Shown here: positions 8,119-16,609 of the stretch, one piece after another
How the letters are laid out: every line of letters begins with the position of its first letter
Position numbering within the stretch: position 1 is the stretch's first letter
From: CAZDRI01 sp964508055
Lineage (GTDB): Bacteria; Pseudomonadota; Gammaproteobacteria; PS1; Pseudothioglobaceae
NCBI GenBank assembly: GCA_964508055.1
Contig: CAZDRI010000002.1
Coordinates: 20,682 to 84,681 of the forward strand
Direction of reading: 5' to 3'
Length of the DNA: 64,000 nucleotides
Translations under genes and position numbers: made by a program
The notes under the pieces: generated by a model
What the model was told of the DNA's origin: nothing
Databases searched by the model: none
The model's input: only the letters and a program-made list of their open reading frames with translations

Positions 8119-9272
8119 ATGCACTAGAAAAATCGCACACCCTTAAAATATCATTAATAATGATGGCAAGAATGCTGGGATTATTTATGATTTTCCCTGT
8201 ATTTAGTGTATATGCTCAAAGTTACACTAACTCTACTCCTTTGCTGATAGGAGTAGCTATTGGTATTTATGGTCTAAGCCAAATGATAATGCAAATACCT
8301 TTTGGGTTGTTATCTGATTACTTTGGCAGAAAACCGCTTATAGTTATAGGTCTTATTATATTTTTTATAGGTAGTGTTATAACAGCCATAGCTACAGATA
8401 TTACTACTATAATAATTGGTAGAGCTTTACAAGGAATGGGGGCAATTGCTTCTGTTTTAATGGCTTTATTAGCTGATGTTATAAGAGAAGAAAAACTTAG
8501 CCAAGCTAATGCCTATGTTGGTTTACAAATTGGTATAGCATTTGTGTTAGCCTTATTTTTTGGACCAATTATAAGTTCTTATATAGGCTTGTCTGGACTT
8601 TTTTGGGTTATAGCATTATTGGCTTTAATAGCTCTTGCTATTGTATATTTTCTACCTAATCAAAACATAAATAAGCATTATAAATTTAATGTTGAAACTT
8701 TAAAATCAACTTTTAATAAAAGTCTAATGAAATTTAATTACGGGATATTTACAATTCATATAATACTTACAAGTTGTTTTGTTGTATTACCTATAAGTAT
8801 AGTTACAAACTCAATTTTAACTATTGAAGAGAGTTGGAAATTATATTTACCTGTTATGCTGTTAGCATTTTTACTTATGTTGCCTTTAATAATAGCTGCA
8901 GAAAAATACAAAAAGTTCAAACAAACATTATTAGTATCTACATTTGTTTTAATAATTTCTCTCTTTCTTTTATATAAATATTCATACTCATACACTTTAA
9001 TGTTAGTTAATTTAACACTTTTTTTTACTGCTTTTAATAGTTTAGAAGCATTATTGCCATCCTTAGTATCCCGTAGTATTCACAAAAGCAAAAAAGGCAT
9101 TGCCTTAGGAATCTTTAGTAGTTTTCAATTCTTTGGAGCTTTTATAGGGGGAGTATTAGGAGGGGTTATATATCACACTTTTGGTTTAAATAGTGTATTC
9201 TTATTAGCTATTTTTGTTGCCATTTTATGGCTAATAGCTATTTTAACAATACAAATAGAATTGTATAATTAG
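8115..9272 (+). CDS. MFS transporter (YajR-like)
   Basis: This is a 385-residue inner-membrane protein with about 12 hydrophobic segments. The MFS A-motif GLLSDYFGRKP lies in the loop after the second helix (near 65-75), and G-R-x-x-Q-G-M-G-A follows in helix 4. The sequence resembles the YajR/drug-efflux branch of the superfamily but lacks a C-terminal soluble domain. Substrate is unknown. It is translationally coupled to bamD and followed 16 bp later by ssb, so the three are probably cotranscribed. Confidence 0.8.
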   Translation: MNALEKSHTLKISLIMMARMLGLFMIFPVFSVYAQSYTNSTPLLIGVAIGIYGLSQMIMQIPFGLLSDYFGRKPLIVIGLIIFFIGSVITAIATDITTIIIGRALQGMGAIASVLMALLADVIREEKLSQANAYVGLQIGIAFVLALFFGPIISSYIGLSGLFWVIALLALIALAIVYFLPNQNINKHYKFNVETLKSTFNKSLMKFNYGIFTIHIILTSCFVVLPISIVTNSILTIEESWKLYLPVMLLAFLLMLPLIIAAEKYKKFKQTLLVSTFVLIISLFLLYKYSYSYTLMLVNLTLFFTAFNSLEALLPSLVSRSIHKSKKGIALGIFSSFQFFGAFIGGVLGGVIYHTFGLNSVFLLAIFVAILWLIAILTIQIELYN

Positions 9273-9285
9273 TAGAGGGAGACAT

Positions 9286-9738
9286 ATGATGAGTGGAATA
9301 AACAAAGTAATAATAATAGGTAATTTAGGTCAGGATGTAGAGACAAAATATACCCCTGATGGTAGAGCGATTGCAAATATATCAGTAGCAACCAGTGATA
9401 ACTGGACTGATAAAAACGGTGAAAGACACGAAAAAACTGAATGGCATAGAATTGCAATATTTGGTAAACTTGCTGAAATAGCAGGACAATACTTACACAA
9501 AGGCTCAAAAGTATATGTTGAGGGCAAACTACAAACTGACAAATGGACTGATAAAGAGGGTACAGAAAGATATACAACAAGAATTATAGTAAGTGGTTTT
9601 GGTTCAACATTACAGATGTTAGATAAAAAAAATGACAATGAACAATATAATTCTAATGCTAATTCTCAACCTTTAGAAAAAAAGCAGCATAATAAAGAAG
9701 AAGATGATGATGATTATGATGATGACATACCATTTTAG
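9286..9738 (+). CDS. ssb: Single-stranded DNA-binding protein
   Basis: SSB coats single-stranded DNA in replication and repair. An OB fold spans residues 2-113 (INKVIIIGNLGQDVE, TEWHRIAIFGKLAEIAGQYL, GSKVYVEGKLQTDKWTD). A Gln/Asn-rich linker follows, and then an acidic tail ending D-D-D-I-P-F, the conserved tip that recruits partner proteins. The frame opens with two adjacent ATGs (9286 and 9289) behind AGAGGGAG; the second gives the usual M-S-G start. The acidic tail is encoded by a GAT-rich run that overlaps the start of the next gene in another frame. Confidence 0.95.
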   Translation: MMSGINKVIIIGNLGQDVETKYTPDGRAIANISVATSDNWTDKNGERHEKTEWHRIAIFGKLAEIAGQYLHKGSKVYVEGKLQTDKWTDKEGTERYTTRIIVSGFGSTLQMLDKKNDNEQYNSNANSQPLEKKQHNKEEDDDDYDDDIPF

Positions 9739-10885
9739 AAGACTGAAAAACACTTTAATTGTAATTTTTATAACATCAGCACTTAGCGCTTGTAATATAA
9801 ATGATGATATTGATGATACTAACAAAGATATTGTCATCAATAATAATATCACTTATCTATTAGAACAAAATAAATTACTTAAGAGTGATATTAATGCCTT
9901 AAAATCAAAGTTAAATTTTCAAGAGGAAAAGTCTGTAAAAGAAAATAATAATAACTTTAAAAGAATAGCAAAATTGCAATCTGATATTGCTGCATTACAA
10001 AAAAATAAAGATTATTTAAAAAAAATAACAAAACTGCAGTCTGATATTACTAAATTACAAGAAAGTATATCAGCGAATAAAAAAAGTATATTAGCAAATA
10101 AAAAAACAGCAAAAGACAAGGTTTTAACTTCAGACCTTGACCTAATGCAAGGCATTATAGATGGCGCATTAATAAAAATTAATAATATTAATAAAGCCAA
10201 TAAAGATGATTTATCCAGCTTAAATCTTTCAATTAAAAATTTAGAAAATAAATTAAATCTCAAAGTTGAAAAAACAACATTAGCTGAAATTCAAAAAAAA
10301 CAGATTGATGAAAATACTAAATTCCAAAATAACATTAAAGAATATATGAAAGATCAAAAAGTAAGTTTAGATTATTTAGCTGAAATTAAAAAAGATTTAA
10401 AAAACGAAAATTTAAAGTTTGCAAGTAGCATAGAGAAGAAATTTAAAAGCATAAAAGACGAAAATTTAAAATTTGAAAGTAATATAGAAAACAAATTCAA
10501 AGCTATAGCAGATAGAAATATTAAAGAATTAAAAAATATAATATCTAAAACAAATGAAAAACTTCATTCATTTATAAATGAATTTTATATGTTTAAAAAA
10601 GAATATGAAAATAATGCAAAAACAAAGGTTAATAGCGAAAAGTATCAAAAAACTCTGATTAAAGCAGTAAAAGATATCAAAGATAAATTTAAAGATATGG
10701 ATGTAATTAGCAAAGATGTTAGCAATATTAAAAGCTCTTGTGCAAAAATGAACAGCATAATAATTGGCTTTACTAAGAATATGGATTCTAATAAAGAGTA
10801 TATAGAAACAGAATTAAAGCGTTTAAAATCAAATGTTGGAGAATTACGCTTAAAAGACTTCATAAAAAACTCATCTGATAATTAG
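9704..10885 (+). CDS. Coiled-coil lipoprotein of unknown function
   Basis: I do not recognise this 393-residue protein. It overlaps the last 35 bases of ssb in a different frame. Possible ATG starts occur at 9704, 9707, 9710, 9716, 9719 and 9722, none with a clear ribosome site, and 9722 is as likely as 9704. A basic stretch, a hydrophobic core and LSAC form a lipoprotein signal (Cys30 from the first ATG). The rest is Lys/Asn/Glu-rich heptad repeats (KLQSDIAALQKNKDYL, KLQSDITKLQESI; NLKFASSIEKKFKSIKDE and NLKFESNIENKFKAIADR are near duplicates), so a long coiled coil is expected. The stop codon overlaps that of the convergent ABC gene by 4 bases, leaving no room for a terminator. Confidence 0.72.
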   Translation: MMMIMMMTYHFRRLKNTLIVIFITSALSACNINDDIDDTNKDIVINNNITYLLEQNKLLKSDINALKSKLNFQEEKSVKENNNNFKRIAKLQSDIAALQKNKDYLKKITKLQSDITKLQESISANKKSILANKKTAKDKVLTSDLDLMQGIIDGALIKINNINKANKDDLSSLNLSIKNLENKLNLKVEKTTLAEIQKKQIDENTKFQNNIKEYMKDQKVSLDYLAEIKKDLKNENLKFASSIEKKFKSIKDENLKFESNIENKFKAIADRNIKELKNIISKTNEKLHSFINEFYMFKKEYENNAKTKVNSEKYQKTLIKAVKDIKDKFKDMDVISKDVSNIKSSCAKMNSIIIGFTKNMDSNKEYIETELKRLKSNVGELRLKDFIKNSSDN

Positions 10886-12438
10886 ACTAAAATTGCAGAC
10901 AAAAGTTCTTTAGTATAGCTATTTTCACTGCTATTAAAAATATAATTTATATCACCTTTATCAACAATTTCTCCTTGTTTTATAACTAAAACACTATCAG
11001 CAAAATAGCGCACAATTGACATATCATGAGTGATAAATATAAAACTTATATTACTATGATTTTGCATTTTTAATAACAAATCCAAGATTTGTTTTCTAAT
11101 AGTAACATCAAGTGCAGAGGTTGGTTCATCACAAATTATTACTTTAGGTTTTACTGCTATAGCACGAGCAATGGCTGCTCTTTGTAATTGCCCGCCAGAT
11201 AGTTGGTGAGGATATCTCACAATCATATCTTCGTCTAATTCTACTCTTTTTAGTAATTTTTTCACATTTAACATATTACTATTTTCTAATTTTAGTGCTT
11301 GCATACCTTCTAAAATGCTTTCACCTATCCTCATTCTAGGATTAAATGCAGTAGTAACATTTTGGAATATTATTTGCACATCTTTAGCATATTTGTTTTT
11401 GGCTACCTTAGATATGTTGTTGTTTTTATAAATTATCTTACCATTATAAATATCAAGTTGCCTTATAATAGCTTTTGCTAAAGTAGTTTTCCCACTACCT
11501 GATTCTCCAACAATTGCTAAATTTTCATTTTCTTTTAAATTAAAGGATATATTTTTACAAGCTTTGGTATAACCTACTGTGCGTTTAAATAGACCTTTTT
11601 TTATAGGAAAAAAAATACTTACATCTTTAGCATTCAATACATTTTCTCCTAAAGTTTTTTCTTTTCTTGTAGTTTTAGGTAATGCTTCTAATAATAATTT
11701 TGAATATGGGTGATGATGTTGATTATTAAAAAAGTCTTTAGCAGTATTACTTTCAACTATAACACCTTGTTTTAATACCACTACTTCATCAGCCATTTTT
11801 TTTACTATTGATAAATCATGAGTAATTAATAAAACAGATAAATTTTTAGTATTTTTTAATTTAAAAATAAGCTCTAAAATTTGTTTTTGGATACTAACAT
11901 CTAAAGCAGTTGTTGGCTCATCAGCAATTAATATTTCAACATCTGCGGCTAAGGCTTGAGCTATTATTATTCTTTGTTTTTGACCGCCAGAGAGTTGATG
12001 AGGATATCTTGTATATAAATCTTTTATATCATCTAAACCCACTATTTTAAATAATTCTAATACTTTATCAAAACGAGATTTTTTATTTAATTTTGTGTGT
12101 GCTTTTAGGACTTCATTTATTTGATTGCCGACAGTCAAAACCGGATTTAAACTGCTATTTGGGTCTTGAAAGATAAAAGCAATTTTTCTACCTCTAATGT
12201 TTTGTAATTGTTTATTTTTTAAAGCTAATATATTATTATCTTTGAAATAAACTTCTCCTTTTAACTCAGCTGTATTTGTAAGTAATTTAATAATAGATAA
12301 AGCTGTTATTGTTTTACCACTACCAGATTCTCCTACTAAAGCTAAGATTTCTCCTTTTTTAATATTAAAGCTAACATTTTTAACAACTTCTTTGCCATTA
12401 AAACTGACACTAAGGTTTTTAATTTTTAAAATACTCAT
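10882..12438 (-). CDS. yejF: Peptide ABC transporter ATP-binding protein with two ATPase domains (YejF-like)
   Basis: This 518-residue cytoplasmic ATPase fuses two ABC domains. Domain 1 has Walker A GESGSGKT near 36, signature LSGGQKQR near 150 and Walker B ILIADEP near 172. Domain 2 has GESGSGKT near 310, LSGGQLQR near 418 and VIICDEP. Fused DppD/DppF-type ATPases serve oligopeptide importers such as Yej. It is the last gene of a three-gene transporter operon and directly follows the permease gene. No binding protein gene is linked. Confidence 0.85.
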   Translation of the reverse strand: MSILKIKNLSVSFNGKEVVKNVSFNIKKGEILALVGESGSGKTITALSIIKLLTNTAELKGEVYFKDNNILALKNKQLQNIRGRKIAFIFQDPNSSLNPVLTVGNQINEVLKAHTKLNKKSRFDKVLELFKIVGLDDIKDLYTRYPHQLSGGQKQRIIIAQALAADVEILIADEPTTALDVSIQKQILELIFKLKNTKNLSVLLITHDLSIVKKMADEVVVLKQGVIVESNTAKDFFNNQHHHPYSKLLLEALPKTTRKEKTLGENVLNAKDVSIFFPIKKGLFKRTVGYTKACKNISFNLKENENLAIVGESGSGKTTLAKAIIRQLDIYNGKIIYKNNNISKVAKNKYAKDVQIIFQNVTTAFNPRMRIGESILEGMQALKLENSNMLNVKKLLKRVELDEDMIVRYPHQLSGGQLQRAAIARAIAVKPKVIICDEPTSALDVTIRKQILDLLLKMQNHSNISFIFITHDMSIVRYFADSVLVIKQGEIVDKGDINYIFNSSENSYTKELLSAILV

Positions 12439-13760
12439 CAGAAAACCTCTTTAGTATCAAATACTTTGCGTACTTTATCTGCGAACAAATTTACTGATAA
12501 CACTAAACCAAACATAAAAATGAAAGCAGCTAACAAAGGCCACCAAACTATGGGTTCTCTTGATAATTCAAATCTAGCAGAATTAATCATATTACCCCAG
12601 CTCATAGAGTCAGGATCAACCCCTATACCAATATATGAAAGTATAGCTTCAGCTAATACTAGTCCACTAAAATCAAGCACAATTGTAATTAAAACTAAGT
12701 GCATTAAATTTGGTAATAAATGTCTAAACATTATTTTAAAATTACTAACTCCAAATACTTTTGCAGCTTGTATAAATTCTAATTCACTTAATTTTAAAGT
12801 TTCTGAGCGAATAATACGACATAATCCAGTCCAAGATGTCATACCCAAAATAATGCAAAGCAGTAATAATCTAACATCTGATCTTTCAATGCTTGAAGCA
12901 AAATCCTTTGCATGTTCATCCATATAAATTTGTAATAATAAAACTAAAGCAGCAATTAATAATATTGATGGTATGGAGTTGATTGTAGTGTAAATATATT
13001 GGATGATATCATCTACAAAACCCTTAAAATATCCTGCTAATATTCCTAATGTTATAGCTATAGGCAACATTAAAAAAGTAGTTAATGTGCCAATTACTAA
13101 GCCAGTTCTTATACTTTTAACAGCCTTATAAAAAACATCCATCCCTGTTTTGTCAGTGCCAAAAATATGATAATTTTGAATTAGCATCAAAGTGAAAATT
13201 ATCAAAAATATTAAGATATATAAAGTCCAAAATATTGCTTTTTTTGAATTTAAATTTAGGCTTTTTAATATGTTTGCTTTTTTTATTTTTTGAAAAAAAA
13301 CAAAAAATATTACTGGAGTTAAACTATATAGCAATGATAGTAAAAATATTTTTACTATATTTAATATATTATCAACATCATTAGTTATGCCAATTGCTGC
13401 ATTTTTAAGATGTGGATACCATCTACTTCCATCTGCTAAAAACTCTTTGCTAAATTGCTGGTATGAAAATGGTGTTGAGTATGTTTTTTCCTCATTTACT
13501 AAAGCAGGCTCAATTACTTTGTCTAATAAGCTGTATATTCCTATTGAATACTTATTGTTGTTGTCTTTAAAATGGATAGAATCCAAAATACCAATAGTTA
13601 AATAAAATAAAAATATTATTAAAGCTGAAGCTGCTATTGGGAAGTTAATTACTTTAAGCCATTTTTCTTTAAGGAGTGGATTTTTTAAAACAAATAATAC
13701 TGCAACAATAACTAAAAAAAATAAAATAAATAACAAAATATCCGTTAATAAAAAAACCAT
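12438..13760 (-). CDS. yejE: Peptide ABC transporter permease (DppC/YejE family)
   Basis: This is an inner-membrane permease of 440 residues. The longest open frame would begin at a TTG at 13790. I prefer the ATG at 13760, which follows the upstream stop and starts at MVFLLTDIL. An N-terminal hydrophobic extension, a periplasmic segment (about 65-140) and a second helix precede the core domain. The core runs from HIFGTDKTGMDVFYKA to the end and has the EAA loop (QAAKVFGVSNFKIMFRHLLPN) and the C-terminal LAEAILSYIGIGV block of DppC/OppC permeases. It is about 60-100 residues longer than a typical DppC because of the N-terminal extension. Confidence 0.83.
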   Translation of the reverse strand: MVFLLTDILLFILFFLVIVAVLFVLKNPLLKEKWLKVINFPIAASALIIFLFYLTIGILDSIHFKDNNNKYSIGIYSLLDKVIEPALVNEEKTYSTPFSYQQFSKEFLADGSRWYPHLKNAAIGITNDVDNILNIVKIFLLSLLYSLTPVIFFVFFQKIKKANILKSLNLNSKKAIFWTLYILIFLIIFTLMLIQNYHIFGTDKTGMDVFYKAVKSIRTGLVIGTLTTFLMLPIAITLGILAGYFKGFVDDIIQYIYTTINSIPSILLIAALVLLLQIYMDEHAKDFASSIERSDVRLLLLCIILGMTSWTGLCRIIRSETLKLSELEFIQAAKVFGVSNFKIMFRHLLPNLMHLVLITIVLDFSGLVLAEAILSYIGIGVDPDSMSWGNMINSARFELSREPIVWWPLLAAFIFMFGLVLSVNLFADKVRKVFDTKEVF

Positions 13761-13764
13761 ATAC

Positions 13765-14742
13765 TTATGACAGTATAACTCTTGGATCAACTAATGTATA
13801 AGATATATCTGTTAAAAGAAGACCAATTATGTATAAAACTGAGCCTAAAAATATCATAGTTCTAACAATTGCAAAATCTTGCGATAATATAGCATCAATT
13901 GTGTAACTTCCAAGACCAGGTATGGCAAAAAAAGACTCCATAACAAGACTACCCATAAACAAGGTAGGCAATATTACCACCACACCTGTTAATATAGGAA
14001 TCATTGCATTTTTTAAGACATGTTTAAATAATACTGTATTATCACTTAAACCTTTTGCCCTAGCAGTCCTAACATAATCTTTATTAATCTCTTCTAAAAA
14101 TATTGAGCTATACCATCTAACGCCACCGCCAATACCTGCTATTACACCTATTAATACTGGTAAAAATATAAAACGCCAGCTTTGTAACCCCTCTTGATAG
14201 CCTGATACAGGGAAATAATGCCAAATACCGCTAAAAATTAATTGCCCTAATATTATGTAAAAAAGCCCTGAAATAGACATTAATACTACTGCTAAAATTA
14301 AACCTATTGATTCTACTTTGGTATTACGATAAAAAACAATTAGCATTGCAAAAAAAATATTAGTAATAAGTGCAAAAATAAAAGTAGGAATTGCAATTGC
14401 AAGACTTGGCCACATTCTCTGAGATATATCATAACTTATATCTCTGCCAGAATCTGATTTGCCAAAATTGAAAGACAGTAAAGGCAATGACTTTTGAAAA
14501 AAAATAGTATCAGTTATTTTTGATATGCCTTTTCTATCATTATTTAAAAATAATGGTAAGTTATAGCCCTTATCTTCTTTCCATTGCTCTACTGCCTCTT
14601 TACTAATATGTTTATCTCCTAATTGTACCCTTGCCATATCATCTGGAGTGCTTACAACAAAAAATAACAAAAAGGTAATAAAGTTTATCCCTAATAAAAT
14701 AGGGATAGCATACAAAAGCCTTCTAACAATGTATTGCCACAT
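13765..14742 (-). CDS. yejB: Peptide ABC transporter permease (DppB/YejB family)
   Basis: This 325-residue inner-membrane protein starts with the DppB-type helix YIVRRLLYAIPILLGINFITFLLF in shortened form. It contains GVRWYSSIFLEE and the EAA loop YVRTARAKGLSDNTVLFKHVLKNA, and ends with the PGLGSYTIDAIL block. GGGVRWYSS and the shape of the periplasmic loop are Yej-like. The protein forms the import pore with the DppC-like partner. Its ATG comes 3 bases after the stop of the Tyr/Gly-rich secreted protein, implying a single transcript. Confidence 0.86.
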   Translation of the reverse strand: MWQYIVRRLLYAIPILLGINFITFLLFFVVSTPDDMARVQLGDKHISKEAVEQWKEDKGYNLPLFLNNDRKGISKITDTIFFQKSLPLLSFNFGKSDSGRDISYDISQRMWPSLAIAIPTFIFALITNIFFAMLIVFYRNTKVESIGLILAVVLMSISGLFYIILGQLIFSGIWHYFPVSGYQEGLQSWRFIFLPVLIGVIAGIGGGVRWYSSIFLEEINKDYVRTARAKGLSDNTVLFKHVLKNAMIPILTGVVVILPTLFMGSLVMESFFAIPGLGSYTIDAILSQDFAIVRTMIFLGSVLYIIGLLLTDISYTLVDPRVILS

Positions 14743-14745
14743 AAA

Positions 14746-15078
14746 TCATGGATAGAAATTAGGCAGCATATGTGGAGCTAAATGATGTGGAGTTAAATAA
14801 GGGTCAACATAAGGATAACCACCACCATAATAATTATAAGGGCTGTATCCATAGTCATAATAAGGATAGCCACCGTAATAATTATAAGGGCTTCCATAAG
14901 GTCCATAGCCATATCCTCGGTATGGATAATAATCATAATCATCAAATATCTCTTCAGCCCAATACATAGGAGTCCACACTGGCCAATCGTTATACCAGCC
15001 TCTTCCCCATCTATCACCCCAATAAGCAAAAGAATTTAATGAAAATATTAAAAAGAAAATTACTATAAATTTTTTCAT
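14746..15078 (-). CDS. Secreted Tyr/Gly/Pro-rich protein, sulfur-globule-protein-like
   Basis: This 110-residue protein follows a good GGAGG ribosome site. A signal peptide (1-18, ending SFAYW) is followed by a Trp-rich stretch (GRGWYNDWPVWTPMYW). The central region then runs about 60 residues with repeats such as YGYGPYGSPYNYYGGYPYY, and the C-terminus is His/Pro-rich. Composition and signal peptide recall the Sgp proteins that envelop periplasmic sulfur globules in sulfur-oxidising bacteria, but low-complexity similarity is weak evidence. It leads the ABC transporter operon. Other Tyr/Gly-rich envelope or spore-like proteins are alternatives. Confidence 0.6.
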   Translation of the reverse strand: MKKFIVIFFLIFSLNSFAYWGDRWGRGWYNDWPVWTPMYWAEEIFDDYDYYPYRGYGYGPYGSPYNYYGGYPYYDYGYSPYNYYGGGYPYVDPYLTPHHLAPHMLPNFYP

Positions 15079-15164
15079 ATTACCTCCATAAATTTAATGA
15101 TAAAAGTAAGCTAATTATATCTTAAATAATTTTTAAATTTTTATTTAGCTGTTTAAATTATAAA

Positions 15165-16088
15165 TTATTCTGTTAGAGCTTTTATATGAGCTTTTACAGA
15201 TTCTGCTAATGCTTTGGTATTATAACCGCCTTCTAAACTTGATATTATATGGCTATCAGTATATTTTTTAGCTATAGTAACTAATTTTTTACTAACCCAG
15301 TAATAATCATCAGTTGTAAAGTTTAAATTTGCTAAAAAATCATCTTTATGAGCATCAAATCCAGCAGAGATAAAAATAAGTTGCGGTTTAAATTTGTGTA
15401 GTTTTTCAATCCAGATATTTTCAACAATATCTCTAAATTCTGAACTACCGCTACCAGCAGATAATGGATTACATATTATATGATTATTATTTTGAAATGG
15501 TTCGCCTGGATAAAAAGGATGTTGAAAACTTGAACAAAATAAAATTCTTTCATCATTATTTATAATATTTTCACTACCATTACCATGATGCACATCAAAA
15601 TCAATTAAAGCTATTCTTGATAATTTATGTTCGTCCAAAGCATGCTTTATAGCAACCATAATATTATTAAAAATACAAAAACCCATTGCTTGATTATATT
15701 TCGCATGATGACCAGGAGGTCTAACTGCACAAAATACATTTTTCACTTTATTTTTTAAAACCAAATCTACTGCTTCTACTGTTGCCCCTGCTGCTTTCTT
15801 TGCAGCATTATAAGAGTAATAACTCATTTGAGTATCGGCGTCAAGATGTAATTTATCTGTTAATTTATTTGGTTTAGAATTTTCAATAAAATTTATATAA
15901 TCCAAACTATGAGCTCTTAATAATTGTTCTTTTGTTGCATCTTTTGCTTCAATAAAAATTAATTTATCTTTTAAGTTAGAATTTGAGATGACATTGTTTA
16001 TAGATATTAATCTATCAGCTGATTCTGGATGTGTAATTCCATTATCATGCAAAAGACAATCATTATGAGTAATATATGCTGTTTTCAT
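15165..16088 (-). CDS. Histone-deacetylase-family hydrolase (acetoin utilisation/APAH-like)
   Basis: This is a 307-residue zinc-dependent deacetylase fold. Family motifs are present: ITHPESADR near 18, the active-site histidine pair in RPPGHHAKYNQAMGFCIFNN near 128, and zinc ligands in ALIDFDVHHGNGSENI near 160-175. AGFDAHKDD near 245 and SLEGGYN near 288 complete the set. All catalytic positions look intact. Bacterial members deacetylate acetylpolyamines or acetyl-lysine, and the substrate here cannot be assigned. It is preceded by a 257-base gap after the cupin gene. Confidence 0.85.
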   Translation of the reverse strand: MKTAYITHNDCLLHDNGITHPESADRLISINNVISNSNLKDKLIFIEAKDATKEQLLRAHSLDYINFIENSKPNKLTDKLHLDADTQMSYYSYNAAKKAAGATVEAVDLVLKNKVKNVFCAVRPPGHHAKYNQAMGFCIFNNIMVAIKHALDEHKLSRIALIDFDVHHGNGSENIINNDERILFCSSFQHPFYPGEPFQNNNHIICNPLSAGSGSSEFRDIVENIWIEKLHKFKPQLIFISAGFDAHKDDFLANLNFTTDDYYWVSKKLVTIAKKYTDSHIISSLEGGYNTKALAESVKAHIKALTE

Positions 16089-16277
16089 AGCTCAAATTTT
16101 AAGCTCTCATCCATAAAATATGGATATGTTTTTGTAACTAGTAATTTTAAACTTTATTTTATTTAAGATAACTTTTTTCAAAAAAAATATTAATCAAACA
16201 ATATAAAAAATTCAAACTGAATTAAATAAAAATATAAAGTTAAGCAATAACTTATTCAATTTAATTAACTTAGATTG

Positions 16278-16294
16278 CAAAAGCGATGCTTTTG
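16278..16294. other. Small perfect hairpin CAAAAGC-GAT-GCTTTTG
   Basis: A 7-bp perfect stem with a 3-base loop lies in the 257-base gap between the cupin and the HDAC-like gene. Neither strand shows a following T-run, so terminator function is doubtful. It could be a processing or pausing site. The rest of the gap is featureless AT-rich DNA. Confidence 0.35.
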
Positions 16295-16345
16295 GGGGTA
16301 AGTTGTAACCTGCATTAGATGACTATTTAAAAAGTATTTTAAAAT

Positions 16346-16606
16346 TTATAAAAAAATATAATGTTTTTTAATTGTTTTTTTAACATCCCAAACACAATCT
16401 AAGCCTTTTGGAAAAGTAACTAAATCCCCTACCCCGAATTTTACTTTTTCAGTAGCTGTTGTTATTTCTACTTCGCCTTCTAATACAAGACAAACCTCTG
16501 TCTCATCATAATGCCAATCAAATTTAGACACTTCACAATTCCAAATAGGTTTATCTTGCATTGATTTTATTTCTGTAGCAGTTGGTTTTTTTATTGTTAT
16601 ATTCAT
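16346..16606 (-). CDS. Small cupin protein (cupin_3/DUF861-like)
   Basis: These 86 residues form a single cupin barrel: PIWNCEVSKFDWHYDETEVCLVLEGEVEITT followed by GVGDLVTFPKGLDCVWDV. The W-x-W-x-x-D-E-T-E-x-C and F-P-x-G-x-x-C-x-W signatures match the COG3450 type of short cupins, sometimes fused to or linked with enzymes. The His/Glu positions that usually bind metal are only partly present. Function is unknown. It lies 3 bases after queH in the same orientation, so it is probably cotranscribed. Confidence 0.75.
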   Translation of the reverse strand: MNITIKKPTATEIKSMQDKPIWNCEVSKFDWHYDETEVCLVLEGEVEITTATEKVKFGVGDLVTFPKGLDCVWDVKKTIKKHYIFL

Positions 16607-16609
16607 AAT

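Noticed and set aside
9269..9638. Two minus-strand frames of about 100 codons across ssb
   Set aside because: They lie fully opposite a clear ssb gene, have Cys/Leu/Ser-rich nonsense composition and no plausible ribosome sites.
13761..13790. Upstream TTG start for the YejE-like permease, giving a 26-base overlap with yejB
   Set aside because: The added residues are polar (IQELYCHKY) and would precede the natural hydrophobic start; the ATG at 13760 follows the yejB stop cleanly.
14793..15029. Open frames in both other directions across the Tyr/Gly-rich gene
   Set aside because: They arise from the repetitive codons of the secreted protein, have no ribosome sites, and encode unlikely Ile/Met- or His/Asn-rich sequences.
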